This document shows positions 35,284 through 44,181 of a DNA stretch of 47,565 nt, one piece after another (position 1 is the stretch's first letter; the number at the start of each line of letters is the position of its first letter). The notes beneath the pieces were generated by a model, which saw only the letters and a list, made by a program, of their open reading frames with translations, was not told where the DNA came from and made no database searches. This DNA is from Clostridiales bacterium CHKCI006 (GTDB lineage: Bacteria; Bacillota_I; Bacilli_A; Erysipelotrichales; Coprobacillaceae). Location of the stretch: assembly GCA_900018345.1 (NCBI GenBank), contig FCNA01000007.1, forward strand, positions 1 to 47,565, written 5' to 3'. The translations under genes and the position numbers were made by a program.

Positions 35284-36486
35284 ATGGCAATAGTCAAATT
35301 AAAAAAAGGAGAAGGACGTACCGTTAGTGCCGGAGGCCTATGGATATTCGATAATGAAATTGATACAATCAGTGGTGACTATGTGAATGGGGAGGTAGTC
35401 AAAGTCATTGCCTGGAATGATTATCCACTTGGACAAGGGATGCTGAGTTTAAACAGTAAGATTCGTATTCGACTCTTGACCCGTGATGCCGATGCAGTGA
35501 TCGATGATGCCTTTTGGTATCACCGCTTGTCCCAGGCCTGGGAATATCGCAAAAAAACAGTCGATACTTCCAGCTGTCGCCTTGTCTTTGGGGAGGCGGA
35601 CTTTATGCCCGGTATTGTGATTGATAAATTTGAAGATGTGCTGGTCATTGAATCTTTATTTTACGGTATAGATCGTCTCAAAGGGAGATTGCTGGATATC
35701 TTAAAGACGATCTTAGCACAGGACGGCATTGTGATTCGCGGTATCTATGAGCGTAGTGACGCTAAGGTCCGTGAACAGGAGGGACTGCCCAGATATAAAG
35801 GTCTGCTCAGTGCACCATTTGATACGAAGGTGCCGATCGTAGAGAATGGGGTTCATTATTTAGTAGATGTTGAGAATGGTCAGAAGACAGGCTTTTTCTT
35901 AGATCAAAAATATAATCGATTGGCGATCCAAAGAATCTGTAAGGAGGCCACGGTACTCGATTGTTTTACCCACACAGGGTCTTTTGCCTTGAACGCAGCC
36001 TACGGTGGTGCGCGTGAGGTCTTAGCTGTGGATGCTTCAGAGCTCGCCATTGAGCAGGCGCGGGAGAATGCACGTCTGAATCATTTTGAAGATCGTGTGA
36101 CTTTTCAAGTAGCGGATGTCTTCGATTTCTTACCTGCGTTAGAAGAGAAAAAAAAGCAGTTTGATGTCGTTATCCTGGATCCGCCAGCGTTTACCAAGTC
36201 GCGCCATTCAATCAAAAATGCTGTCAAAGGATACCGCGAGATCAATACGCGCGGCATGCGCCTGGTAAAGTCCGGTGGCTATTTGGCGACATGTTCTTGT
36301 TCTCATTTCATGGATCCGGAATTATTTAGTAAGACGATTGCTCAAGCGGCTAAGAATGCGCATAAACGCTTGCGTCAGGTCGAATTTCGCCAGCAGGCAC
36401 CGGATCATCCGATCCTCTGGGCTGGTCAGAGCGATGAGTCCAATTATTTGAAGTTTTATATTTTTCAGGTTTGCGATGAATTCTAA
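35284..36486 (+). CDS. rlmI: RlmI-type 23S rRNA (cytosine-5)-methyltransferase
   Basis: A 400-residue enzyme. An N-terminal PUA domain (about 1-75) binds RNA and a C-terminal Rossmann methyltransferase uses S-adenosylmethionine. VENGQKTGFFLDQ (family signature), VLDCFTHTGSFALNAA (cofactor loop), VILDPPAFTKS (motif IV) and ATCSCSHFM (catalytic Cys region) fit RlmI, which methylates C1962 of 23S rRNA. The ATG at 35284 follows AAAGGGG. The next gene starts 23 bp downstream, so this and the following two genes may form one operon: methyltransferase, sensor kinase, metallo-hydrolase. Position specificity is inferred from the family. Confidence 0.9.
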   Translation: MAIVKLKKGEGRTVSAGGLWIFDNEIDTISGDYVNGEVVKVIAWNDYPLGQGMLSLNSKIRIRLLTRDADAVIDDAFWYHRLSQAWEYRKKTVDTSSCRLVFGEADFMPGIVIDKFEDVLVIESLFYGIDRLKGRLLDILKTILAQDGIVIRGIYERSDAKVREQEGLPRYKGLLSAPFDTKVPIVENGVHYLVDVENGQKTGFFLDQKYNRLAIQRICKEATVLDCFTHTGSFALNAAYGGAREVLAVDASELAIEQARENARLNHFEDRVTFQVADVFDFLPALEEKKKQFDVVILDPPAFTKSRHSIKNAVKGYREINTRGMRLVKSGGYLATCSCSHFMDPELFSKTIAQAAKNAHKRLRQVEFRQQAPDHPILWAGQSDESNYLKFYIFQVCDEF

Positions 36487-36509
36487 TAGCAATTGGGGGG
36501 TGTGACGCA

Positions 36510-37691
36510 TTGGTAATCGCAAAACTCAGGCGACGCTTTATCGGTATAGCGATGGGTTCTATGTTTGCTGTCTTGTTCTTGATCGTAGCCGCTATCAATG
36601 GTTTGAACTATCGCCATTTGATCGAGGATACCGATCGCTTGATCGAAAAAGTTTATATCCATTGCGATGAAGACCTTTTCTCTGGGAAACCTTTCGATTC
36701 ACGTTTTTATTTTGTACGCTTTGATCAGGAGGGTGTCGTTCAGAAAGTGAACACTAGCCAAATCAGAGATGTGGATGACGAGGAAGCTATCGCAGAAGCA
36801 ACTTCTGTCCTTGATTCTACCGTAGGGTTCAGATCCCATTTTCGCTATCGGGTGTATGATGATGAAGGTGGGAAGATCGTCATCTTCTTGAACTGTGAGC
36901 ACCAGCTGGATATTTTTCAGAATTTCTTTTTAAGCAGTATTCTTGTCTCTTTATTTGGTCTGGCAGCCGTGTTTATCCTGATTGTGATCATTTCTAAACT
37001 GGTGTTCAAGTCTGTTATTGAAAATGATATGCGCCAAAAGCAGCTGATTACGAACGCCGGACATGAACTTAAAACACCACTGGCAATCATTCAGGCAAAT
37101 GCTGATATGATAGAACTGGAACTAGGTGAAAATGAATGGACCAAGGGCATTGAAGCCCAGGTAAAGCGCATGACCGACCTGACGAATGATCTGATGATGC
37201 TGGCAAGGACTGAAGAAGGGGTCAAGATGGTCATGCAGACATTTGACTTGTCCGCTGTTTATGCGGAAATGGCAGCTTCTTTTGAGGGTCTTGCCATTAC
37301 GAATGGAATGCAGCTAAAATATCATATTGAACCGGATATCCATTTCTATGGCAATCAAAAATACTTGTCTGAATTGTTGTCCATTTTCCTGGAAAATGCT
37401 TTAAAATATGCCAGCCCACAAGCGGTGATTACTTTGGATCTTTACCGTAAAGCCAATCGTCTATATTTGAGTGTAACGAATCCAACCGAACAGGATCTGA
37501 ATCAGGATCTCAATCATTGGTTTGATCGTTTTTATCGCCAATCCGGCAAGAGCGGTAAGTCTGGATATGGTTTAGGGTTGGCAATCGCTAAAGCCATTAC
37601 CATGGCGCATCAGGGTGAGATCAGTGCGCATAAAAAAGGGGAGAAGACACTTGAGATGCGGGTGATCTTGCCCTATCGACAGTCAAAATAA
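36510..37691 (+). CDS. Orphan sensor histidine kinase
   Basis: A 393-residue membrane kinase with two transmembrane helices (about 10-30 and 139-166) bracketing a roughly 105-residue outside sensor. Then come the phospho-acceptor H185 in NAGHELKTPL, the N box LENALKYA and G box GYGLGLAIAK. TTG at 36510 is the likely start, about 9 nt after a GGGGGG run. No response regulator gene is adjacent, which is unusual for this HisKA/HATPase layout. It lies between rlmI and a metallo-hydrolase with small gaps, so it is probably co-transcribed with them. Confidence 0.9.
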   Translation: MVIAKLRRRFIGIAMGSMFAVLFLIVAAINGLNYRHLIEDTDRLIEKVYIHCDEDLFSGKPFDSRFYFVRFDQEGVVQKVNTSQIRDVDDEEAIAEATSVLDSTVGFRSHFRYRVYDDEGGKIVIFLNCEHQLDIFQNFFLSSILVSLFGLAAVFILIVIISKLVFKSVIENDMRQKQLITNAGHELKTPLAIIQANADMIELELGENEWTKGIEAQVKRMTDLTNDLMMLARTEEGVKMVMQTFDLSAVYAEMAASFEGLAITNGMQLKYHIEPDIHFYGNQKYLSELLSIFLENALKYASPQAVITLDLYRKANRLYLSVTNPTEQDLNQDLNHWFDRFYRQSGKSGKSGYGLGLAIAKAITMAHQGEISAHKKGEKTLEMRVILPYRQSK

Positions 37692-37706
37692 AGGAGGATC
37701 TTGGAT

Positions 37707-38531
37707 ATGGCTTACTTGACGACATATCAGGTTTGTGAGATTGCCAGAGATACCTATGTGATCAATGAAGCTGGCATGGCGGCGATGTTTTTAGTCATCG
37801 GTGAAGAACGGGCGCTTTTGATCGATACTGGAGTGGGCATGACCGATCTGCCGGCATTGATACGTTCATTGACACCTCTTCCCTATGATGTGGTTTTGAC
37901 GCATGGACATTTGGATCATATTGGAGGTGCAGCTCAGTTTAGTGAAGTGTATGTTCATCCGGCTGATGCCTCTTCTTTACAACCGATCGATTATGATGCG
38001 ATCGCTGCGTACGTAGATCTCTTATTAGAGATGGGATCTAAGGATGTCTATCACTGTACACGTGAGGATATCTATCGTACACCTCAGATGCCCCGTTTAA
38101 AAGCCTTGCAAGAGGGCATGGTCTTTGATCTTGGCGGCAGGACCTTAGAGGTCATAGAAACGCCGGGCCATACGGCAGGAAGCTGCTCACTGATTGATAC
38201 GCGTGAGCGCATCCTGTTCTCGGGTGATGCCTGCAATGTCAATCTTCTCTGTCTGGAAGAGAGTGTAACGACCTTGAAACAAGGGTTGATGAAAATCAAG
38301 GTTCATGAAAATTTGTTTGATCGTAATTTTAACGGACACGTGGGTTACGCCGGTCATCCTTATACGATGGCCATGCCTGTATCGGTATTGGATGATGCCT
38401 TACAGGCTTGTGAGATCATCATCCGTGCCAGTCAGCCTTTTGTGGATGAGGGCATGGTCTTTGGTTCGAAGGCTTCTTCGATAACTTATGGAAAAGTTAA
38501 GATCAGTTTTGACCCTAAACATATCATGTAG
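37707..38531 (+). CDS. Metallo-beta-lactamase-fold hydrolase
   Basis: A 274-residue cytoplasmic zinc hydrolase with THGHLDH (65-71), TPGHTAGS (third ligand His) and SGDACN (Asp bridging ligand). It resembles hydroxyacylglutathione hydrolase-like or lactonase-type family members; substrate unknown. I chose the ATG at 37707, 9 nt after AGGAGG, over a TTG at 37701 that is too close. It starts 15 bp after the kinase stop, indicating an operon. A terminator overlaps its stop codon. Confidence 0.88.
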   Translation: MAYLTTYQVCEIARDTYVINEAGMAAMFLVIGEERALLIDTGVGMTDLPALIRSLTPLPYDVVLTHGHLDHIGGAAQFSEVYVHPADASSLQPIDYDAIAAYVDLLLEMGSKDVYHCTREDIYRTPQMPRLKALQEGMVFDLGGRTLEVIETPGHTAGSCSLIDTRERILFSGDACNVNLLCLEESVTTLKQGLMKIKVHENLFDRNFNGHVGYAGHPYTMAMPVSVLDDALQACEIIIRASQPFVDEGMVFGSKASSITYGKVKISFDPKHIM

Positions 38532-38550
38532 ATGACGTGATATGTTTTTT
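38518..38550 (+). terminator. Terminator overlapping the metallo-hydrolase stop
   Basis: AACATATCA and TGATATGTT form a perfect 9-bp stem with T-run; the gene's stop codon lies in the loop region. Confidence 0.85.
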
Positions 38551-38616
38551 CACAATTTCTGCTCAAAACACATCAAAAAAAGAGTATAATGTAATCAAGA
38601 TGGAGGGAAGAGAATC

Positions 38617-40131
38617 ATGAAATGCGAAAAATGCGGATATGTGAATGAGGCTGGGGCCAAGTTTTGTGCGAAATGCGGATCCCCTTTGTCCAGTCAGCCA
38701 CCGAAAAAGAAAAAACCATGGAAGCTATGGCTTATTGCCATACTCGTTATCATCCTTGCCTGTGCGGCAGCTATCTGGCTGATCTTTTTGAGGCCGCAGG
38801 AGAAGTCTTATGCTTCGATACTGGAGGAAGCCCAGCGCTATGTGACGGAATTGAATTTTGAAGAAGCGGAAACATTGTATCTGGAGGCCATCGATATCGA
38901 ACCTAAGAAGGCCGAAGCCTATGTTTCACTGGCGAATATGTATATTGAAAACGAAGAACCGGAAAAAGCCGTTTCTATTATGATGGAAGCTGAGGAAAAT
39001 GTTGCAGAGGAAGAGCAGCCAGCCATCGAGGATCAAAAAACAGAGATGGAAGATAATGGGGTGGTTGTTGCCTGGGTCACCGATGCTTATTCAGACTATA
39101 AGGTCATTACCTCAACGATACCTGAAACCAAAGTATGTTATCATATTCCTCACATTAACCTGAGTCGTGGGAAGGCAGATGCCATCAACCAGGAAATATA
39201 TGATGAACTGTATGCTTTGCTTGACGAGCAAGTCTATCAGCAGCTGGAAGAGATGCCGGATGCAGAACCATCCTTGAACCGCATGCTTTATGCCTGGGGT
39301 CGAGCCCAGGATGTGATCTCGATCAATGTTTTGACCAGTCCGTATTATCATTATCCTGAATACCGTATCTATAATGTCTCCATGAGTACGGGTCAGGCAT
39401 TGAGCGATGAAGAATTGCTGAGTATCATGAGCATGACAGACGAAACATTCAGGGAAACAGTCAAACAAGTCCTGACCGATCATATGAACGATTGGAAATC
39501 GGAGTTGCCATCCGAATCAGAATATATTACAGAAGAGATGATCACTAATGTGGTCAATCAAACGATTGCTGATGAAAATGTCGCAGAGGCTAGACCTTAT
39601 CTCAATGCCAATGGGGAACTCTGCTTTGTTGTTAGAGTTTATTCTATTGCCGGTGCTGGTTCCTACTGGACCTTATTCAATAGTGTTTCCGGGGAAATAG
39701 AGCCGGACATCGTCTGTCAGGTCAATCATGAAAGCGCCAATAATAGCGATACCTCTTTGAATCTGACCGAGGGCTATTGGGAGAATCGAATTCAATCCCG
39801 TAATGTTATCCGATTCAACAGTAACTGGACCGTGGATGTCTATCAGGTCAATGATCTGTTAGGTGAAGTGACAGAGGATAATCTGAGTTATGTTCGAACT
39901 GATTCATTCAGCTATAATGGGGAACAGTTGACGATTACCTGGGATAATGGCTATACAACTGGTCAGACAGAACTGGAGCTTATGTCTGTTCGAGAGGTTC
40001 TGGAACTGAATCCGGGAATGAGCTATGTTTTGAGTGAGCTCGATCCTGATGAACAAATGCTATATGAATCATCCTGGGTCAGTACCGATATACTTACCGA
40101 TGAACCAATATATTATTATCCAGTCTCTTAG
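38617..40131 (+). CDS. Zinc-ribbon/TPR membrane protein
   Basis: A 504-residue protein. A zinc ribbon (C3, C6, C17, C20) and Pro/Lys linker face the cytoplasm, followed by one transmembrane helix (about 36-54). Two to three TPR-like helices (about 62-125; EEAETLYLEAIDIEPKKAEAYVS) and a large outside domain (about 150-504) come next, with DUF3298/RsiV-like features such as YHIPHINL and SGEIE. Anti-sigma or envelope-sensing roles are known for similar domains, but nothing proves one here. The ATG at 38617 follows GGAGGGA; TATAAT lies at 38585-38590. The last 140 residues are repeated almost exactly at 42361-42786. Confidence 0.8.
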   Translation: MKCEKCGYVNEAGAKFCAKCGSPLSSQPPKKKKPWKLWLIAILVIILACAAAIWLIFLRPQEKSYASILEEAQRYVTELNFEEAETLYLEAIDIEPKKAEAYVSLANMYIENEEPEKAVSIMMEAEENVAEEEQPAIEDQKTEMEDNGVVVAWVTDAYSDYKVITSTIPETKVCYHIPHINLSRGKADAINQEIYDELYALLDEQVYQQLEEMPDAEPSLNRMLYAWGRAQDVISINVLTSPYYHYPEYRIYNVSMSTGQALSDEELLSIMSMTDETFRETVKQVLTDHMNDWKSELPSESEYITEEMITNVVNQTIADENVAEARPYLNANGELCFVVRVYSIAGAGSYWTLFNSVSGEIEPDIVCQVNHESANNSDTSLNLTEGYWENRIQSRNVIRFNSNWTVDVYQVNDLLGEVTEDNLSYVRTDSFSYNGEQLTITWDNGYTTGQTELELMSVREVLELNPGMSYVLSELDPDEQMLYESSWVSTDILTDEPIYYYPVS

Positions 40132-40187
40132 TATTTATGCTGGAGTCTTGGATGTGGTTGAAAGCCTGTGCTAAATCAGAACTATTG
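39712..40187 (+). repeat. 476-bp direct repeat, copy A
   Basis: Covers the 3' part of the TPR gene and 56 bp beyond it. Copy B (42361-42836) has the same length and differs at only a handful of sites plus a few bases around the stop codon, where copy B reads two codons further. Similarity begins at GTCTGTCAGG and ends at AACTATTG in both. Confidence 0.95.
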
Positions 40188-40218
40188 AGCCAAAATATTA
40201 TTATCAGGTGCAAGATTA

Positions 40219-40248
40219 AATCCTTATCTACTTAGATAGGGATTTTTT
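40219..40248 (+). terminator. Intrinsic terminator after the TPR gene
   Basis: AATCCTTATCT and AGATAGGGATT form an 11-bp stem with one wobble pair, followed by TTTTT. It is absent downstream of copy B of the repeat. Confidence 0.88.
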
Positions 40249-40354
40249 GATGGAAAGTTTTGCAATGAGGGTGGTTACTGACAGCATTTGGTATTTGTTT
40301 GCTTTATTCTAAATGAAGTGAGCAATCACTTTTGAATTAGCTAAATATGTGATA

Positions 40355-40403
40355 TAAAAGGCTTACATTTTATGTTGCGATAGGTCTGATATTCGAATAT
40401 AAT
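40355..40403 (+). promoter_or_regulatory. RpiR-array promoter A with conserved upstream box
   Basis: TTGCGA (40375-40380) and TATAAT (40398-40403) are 17 bp apart. A 23-bp box, TAAAAGGCTTACATTTTATG plus TTG (40355-40377), overlaps the -35. It recurs exactly at 43270-43292 with the same spacing. Confidence 0.75.
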
Positions 40404-40492
40404 GGAATTGTTTGGAATAGTCCGACTATGTTTGTGTGATTTTTACTTGAACAAAATGGGAAAATGGGGCGATGGAAGAGGGTGGATACACT

Positions 40493-40882
40493 TTGAATAA
40501 CTTGATTACTTCGCTATTGTTATTTATCAATAATCCTGAAGTCCGGGATACTGATTATCAAATCGCTAGTTGTCTGTTAGAACATTGTTATGAGATCAAA
40601 AACATGACAATTCAGGAATTGGCTGAGAAGAGTTATGTTTCTGTTTCGACGATCAATCGCTTTCTCAAGATGTATGGATTTAGTCGTTATTCGATTTTTA
40701 AAAGTGTCTTTTATCAGCATGTTCTTTCCCGTTATAATCAAATGAGGGGACGTTTATCAGAGTGGATGTCTGGTCAGGTTGAATGTATGCTGCATACGGT
40801 CTTATCAGAAGCGGCATATCGTCGAGTTACAGATTCAGTACGACAGTATGGAAAGGCAGAGATTTTATCTCAGAGGATATAG
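40493..40882 (+). pseudogene. Truncated RpiR/MurR-family regulator
   Basis: The first 118 or so residues match the intact regulator at 43420 closely: NNLITSLL, FINNPEVRDTDYQIASCLL, then the helix-turn-helix LAEKSYVSVSTINRFLK and GFSRYSIFK. After TDSVRQYG the match stops and an unrelated 10-residue tail ends the frame, so the sugar-phosphate-binding SIS domain is gone. TTG at 40493 corresponds to the partner's ATG. The isolated DNA-binding domain could still compete for operators if made. The break lies about 210 bp before the fic gene, which suggests that the fic insertion caused it. Confidence 0.85.
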
Positions 40883-41019
40883 TGACGGCATTACATATCT
40901 AAAAAAGACTGGCATGCTGTAAAATGAGCATTTGATGAAGGCAGTATGTAATCATTCTATACCGCTTTTTATAAGTTTCTGCACATTGTTCCCTCATACC
41001 TGCATAATTTATTCTTTTT

Positions 41020-41084
41020 TATATGCATATAAAACGGAGATAGCTTGATTTTCTGCATATAATAAGCTACAATAATATGCAGAA
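41020..41084 (+). promoter_or_regulatory. fic promoter with palindromic operators
   Basis: TTGATT (41045-41050) and TACAAT (41068-41073) are 17 bp apart. A perfect inverted repeat, TTCTGCATAT (41051-41060) and ATATGCAGAA (41075-41084), brackets the -10. A 12-bp palindrome TATATGCATATA lies upstream at 41020-41031. All share ATATGCA, as expected for one dimeric regulator. Confidence 0.75.
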
Positions 41085-41097
41085 AGGATGGTGCGAT

Positions 41098-42144
41098 ATG
41101 AGGAAATTCGATTACTCTTTTTTAAACAACGGCTTACTGCCTGCAAATTTTGTGAATCTTACTTCAAATATTTCGGCATTGAAAACAATGGCGGGAGTGC
41201 GAAAAGAGGAATATACCCAAATTTTTACGGAGTTAGAGGCAGTTGCAAAGGTACAGTCGATTAAGAGTTCTAATGCTATTGAGGGTATTGTTACGAGTGA
41301 TGAGCGTATCGTTGCGATTGTCAATCAAAACAGTGCCCCGTTAAATCATAACGAGGCGGAAATCGCCGGTTATAGGGACGCCTTAAATGAAATTCATTTG
41401 GGCTTTGAACATATTGATTTCAGAGAGCGTGATATTTTACGCTTGCACGAAATAATGATGTCCTTTGCCGGATATGAATACGGCGGTCAATACAAAACCG
41501 ATGACAATGTGATTTTGGAGATCGACGCTGACGGCAACAGACGGGTTCGTTTTCGTCCTACACCGGCCGATGAAACGCCAAAGGCAATGGAACAATTAGA
41601 ACTGGCTTATATGGAAGCTCGCAGTGACGCCAATATCAACCAGCTTTTACTGATTCCCTGCGTGATTTTGGATTTCCTTTGCATACACCCGTTTCGGGAC
41701 GGAAACGGTAGAATGTCGCGGCTGCTCTCTCTGCTGCTTCTTTATAAAAACGGGTTCGACGCAGGAAAGTATGTGTCCTTTGAGGAACAAATCAATAACT
41801 ACAAAGCCTATTATTATGAATCGCTCCGTCAATCCTCGATTGGTTGGGAAACAAACGAAAACAGCTACTTCCCATTTATCGAAAATTTCTTGTCCACCCT
41901 TTATATGTGCTATAAGGAACTCGATAAGCGTTTCGCTGTTGTTCACGGAAAGAAGATTACAAAGAAAGCCCGTGTGGAGGCTACAATATTAAATAGTTTG
42001 ACGCCGCTTTCCAAAGCGGAGATATGTAAGATTCTACCCGATGTCAGCCCGACCACCGTTGAAGCTGTCCTCGGTGCTATGGTAAAAAGCGGTACGATAA
42101 AACGTATCGGCTCGTCGAGGTCGACACGGTATATAAAGGCATAA
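41098..42144 (+). CDS. Fic-domain AMP-transferase with winged-helix tail
   Basis: A 348-residue protein. The Fic core carries HPFRDGNGR (197-205), the complete motif for transfer of AMP from ATP to a target hydroxyl. SSNAIEG (57-63) matches the inhibitory (S/T)xxxE(G/N) helix, located N-terminally as in class II Fic proteins, so activity is probably self-limited. The C-terminal 60 residues (LTPLSKAEICKILPDVSPTTVEAVLGAMVKSG split across about 295-330) form a winged helix. The ATG at 41098 follows AAAGGATGG. The gene's GC content is above that of its neighbours and it interrupts a duplicated locus, so it arrived by transfer. The palindromic operators suggest autoregulation. Confidence 0.93.
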   Translation: MRKFDYSFLNNGLLPANFVNLTSNISALKTMAGVRKEEYTQIFTELEAVAKVQSIKSSNAIEGIVTSDERIVAIVNQNSAPLNHNEAEIAGYRDALNEIHLGFEHIDFRERDILRLHEIMMSFAGYEYGGQYKTDDNVILEIDADGNRRVRFRPTPADETPKAMEQLELAYMEARSDANINQLLLIPCVILDFLCIHPFRDGNGRMSRLLSLLLLYKNGFDAGKYVSFEEQINNYKAYYYESLRQSSIGWETNENSYFPFIENFLSTLYMCYKELDKRFAVVHGKKITKKARVEATILNSLTPLSKAEICKILPDVSPTTVEAVLGAMVKSGTIKRIGSSRSTRYIKA

Positions 42145-42159
42145 TGCAGGGTGAATAAA

Positions 42160-42267
42160 ATGGATGTGTTATCATTCAGAACTGAAATAAGGCGACTGAT
42201 AGAATGACGGCAAGAAGGGGAATATTGGGATTTCAAAAAAGAGTGGTATCAAAACCAATGTCATTAA
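42160..42267 (+). pseudogene. AlbA_2/Schlafen-like domain gene, N-terminal relic
   Basis: An ATG at 42160 opens MDVLSFRTEIRRLIE, then TGA, then RQEGEYWDFKKEWYQNQ and a stop. The pattern E-x-WDFK-KEWY matches the start of AlbA_2 (Schlafen-type) DNA-binding proteins, which often travel with defence or accessory genes. The rest is missing. It probably came in with the fic gene. Confidence 0.5.
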
Positions 42268-42360
42268 GTTAGAGGATGGCGTGGAACTTTAAGGATTAAA
42301 TTAAGGTATCAATTCAAGCGTGAATCAAATATGAAAAGAAAAGGGATTCGATTACATGAT

Positions 42361-42786
42361 GTCTGTCAGGTCAATCATGAAAGCGCCAATAATAGCGATA
42401 CCTCTTTGAATCTGACCGAGGGCTATTGGGAGAATCGAATTCAATCCCGTAATGTTATCCGATTCAACAGTAACTGGACCGTGGATGTCTATCAGGTCAA
42501 TGATCTGTTAGGTGAAGTGACAGAGGATAATCTGAGTTATGTTCGAACCGATACATTCAGCTATAATGGGGAACAGTTGACGATTACGTGGGATAATGGC
42601 TATACAACTGGTCAGACAGAACTGGAGCTTATGTCTGTTCGAGAGGTTCTGGAACTGAATCCGGGAATGAGCTATGTTTTGAGTGAGCTCGATCCTGATG
42701 AACAAATGCTATACGAATCATCCTGGGTCAGTACCGATACCCTTACCGATGAACCAATATATTATTATCCAGTCTCTGAGCGTTGA
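42361..42786 (+). pseudogene. Duplicated 3' end of the zinc-ribbon/TPR gene
   Basis: About 140 codons from CQVNHESANNSDTSL to the end of the TPR protein, nearly identical to 39712-40131, but without zinc ribbon, membrane helix or TPR part. A chance ATG at 42331 keeps it open with ten unrelated residues, without a ribosome-binding site or signal peptide. It is a non-functional remnant of a segmental duplication. Confidence 0.85.
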
Positions 42787-42836
42787 TGATGGAGTCTTGG
42801 ATGTGGTTGAAAGCCTGTGCTAAATCAGAACTATTG
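42361..42836 (+). repeat. 476-bp direct repeat, copy B
   Basis: Partner of 39712-40187. Beyond 42836 the sequence differs, with a new hairpin (AGGCTCGAA/TTCGAGCCT then GTTTT, 42891-42932) that may act as a terminator. From 42933 to 43269 only AT-rich DNA is seen. Confidence 0.95.
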
Positions 42837-43269
42837 CTGAAAAATAATTGAGTGAGATGCAGCATATTTAGAAGTAAATACGAAAGAGAAAGGCTCGAAA
42901 GGTATTTAATATATACTGTTCGAGCCTGTTTTATGCCAAAACTGATTCATCTTTATAATACACAAATTCGCTAAATATAGAAAAAATGAAAGAAAAAGTA
43001 GACATTTTTACGCTGTTGTGTGGATATAATGAAACAGATCTTAATTTTAAATAGAATAACTGGTTCCATAGAAACAAAGATAGTGAATAAATTCAAAAAG
43101 CAGATAATAACATAGTGAATGATAAATTCTACTTTTACGTGCATAGGCAAATGTCAATGAGATAATCAGAAATCCATTAGCGGATGCTTGGGAAAAGAAA
43201 GTTTGTTTTAATCAAAATTATTGATAATGATGTATTTGAAATAGCAAAATATGCTAAAAAAAGTCTGAT

Positions 43270-43318
43270 TAAAAGGCTTACATTTTATGTTGATATAGGT
43301 TTTTCTTTCTGATATATT
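43270..43318 (+). promoter_or_regulatory. RpiR-array promoter B with conserved upstream box
   Basis: TTGATA (43290-43295) and TATATT (43313-43318) are 17 bp apart. The same 23-bp box as at 40355 overlaps the -35 (43270-43292). A shared box ahead of two paralogous regulators is a candidate autoregulatory site; TACATTTTATG has dyad symmetry. Confidence 0.75.
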
Positions 43319-43419
43319 AGAATTGATTGAGAAAATTAATAGTCACCATGTGATTCTATATGGATAAGATGAGAACTGTATGATATGTCAGAAAATGGAA
43401 AAGAGGGTGTAGAAGCACT

Positions 43420-44181
43420 ATGAATAATTTAATTACTTCACTGCTAATATTTATCAACAATCCAGAGGTACGTGATACTGATTATCAGATTGCAAGTTGT
43501 CTATTATCACATTGCCATGATATTAGACATATGACGATACAGGAACTCGCGGAGAAAAGTTATGTGTCTGTTTCAACAATCAATCGCTTTTTGAAAATAT
43601 TTGGTTTTAGCAGATACTCTATTTTTAAAGAAGTCTTAAATCAGCACGTTCATGTTCGTTATAGTCAAATGATGGAGCGCTTATCCGAGCAAATGCCCAA
43701 TCAAGTTGAATCTTTACTGCAGGCTGTCTTATCTGAGGATACTTATTATCAGGTGGCTGATAAAGTTCGATTGGAACATTTATGTGAGTCGATAGCGAAA
43801 GCTGAACGGTTGATTTTGGTTGGTTCAGACGAGATGATTGCAGCATCTTTACGATTTCAAGGGGATTTTGTGGTAATGGGTAAGACCGTTTTAAAAGATT
43901 CAATGTATCCAGGGAATCGATTTACACCTAAATCCTCAGATTTAGTTCTTATTTTCTCAATGACGGGTAGAATTTTTGAGCTAAGTTATGGTTTGCTGGC
44001 AAGCTTGCAGTCAGAAGAGCCAGAAATTTATATGTGTGGCCACTATAATTTTTTAGAAAGTGAGCAGTTCTTTCTACCGATTCCTGAAGCAGTTGATGAA
44101 GTGGTTGAAAATATGATTTTAGATTATTATTTGACGCGTATTACCTATCATTATGCGGCGAGGTATGGGCATGATTGTTGA
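43420..44181 (+). CDS. RpiR/MurR-family regulator (array member 1)
   Basis: A 253-residue protein with an N-terminal RpiR helix-turn-helix (about 28-75; MTIQELAEKSYVSVSTINRF) and a C-terminal SIS-like domain (about 110-245; RLILVGSDEMIAASLRFQGDF, DLVLIFSMTGR) that binds phosphosugars in the family. The ATG at 43420 follows GAGGGTG. Its coding sequence overlaps the next regulator by 11 bp, so the two are co-translated. The sequence ahead resembles that of the truncated copy at 40493. Target unknown; the secreted esterase downstream or the TPR protein upstream are candidates. Confidence 0.85.
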   Translation: MNNLITSLLIFINNPEVRDTDYQIASCLLSHCHDIRHMTIQELAEKSYVSVSTINRFLKIFGFSRYSIFKEVLNQHVHVRYSQMMERLSEQMPNQVESLLQAVLSEDTYYQVADKVRLEHLCESIAKAERLILVGSDEMIAASLRFQGDFVVMGKTVLKDSMYPGNRFTPKSSDLVLIFSMTGRIFELSYGLLASLQSEEPEIYMCGHYNFLESEQFFLPIPEAVDEVVENMILDYYLTRITYHYAARYGHDC

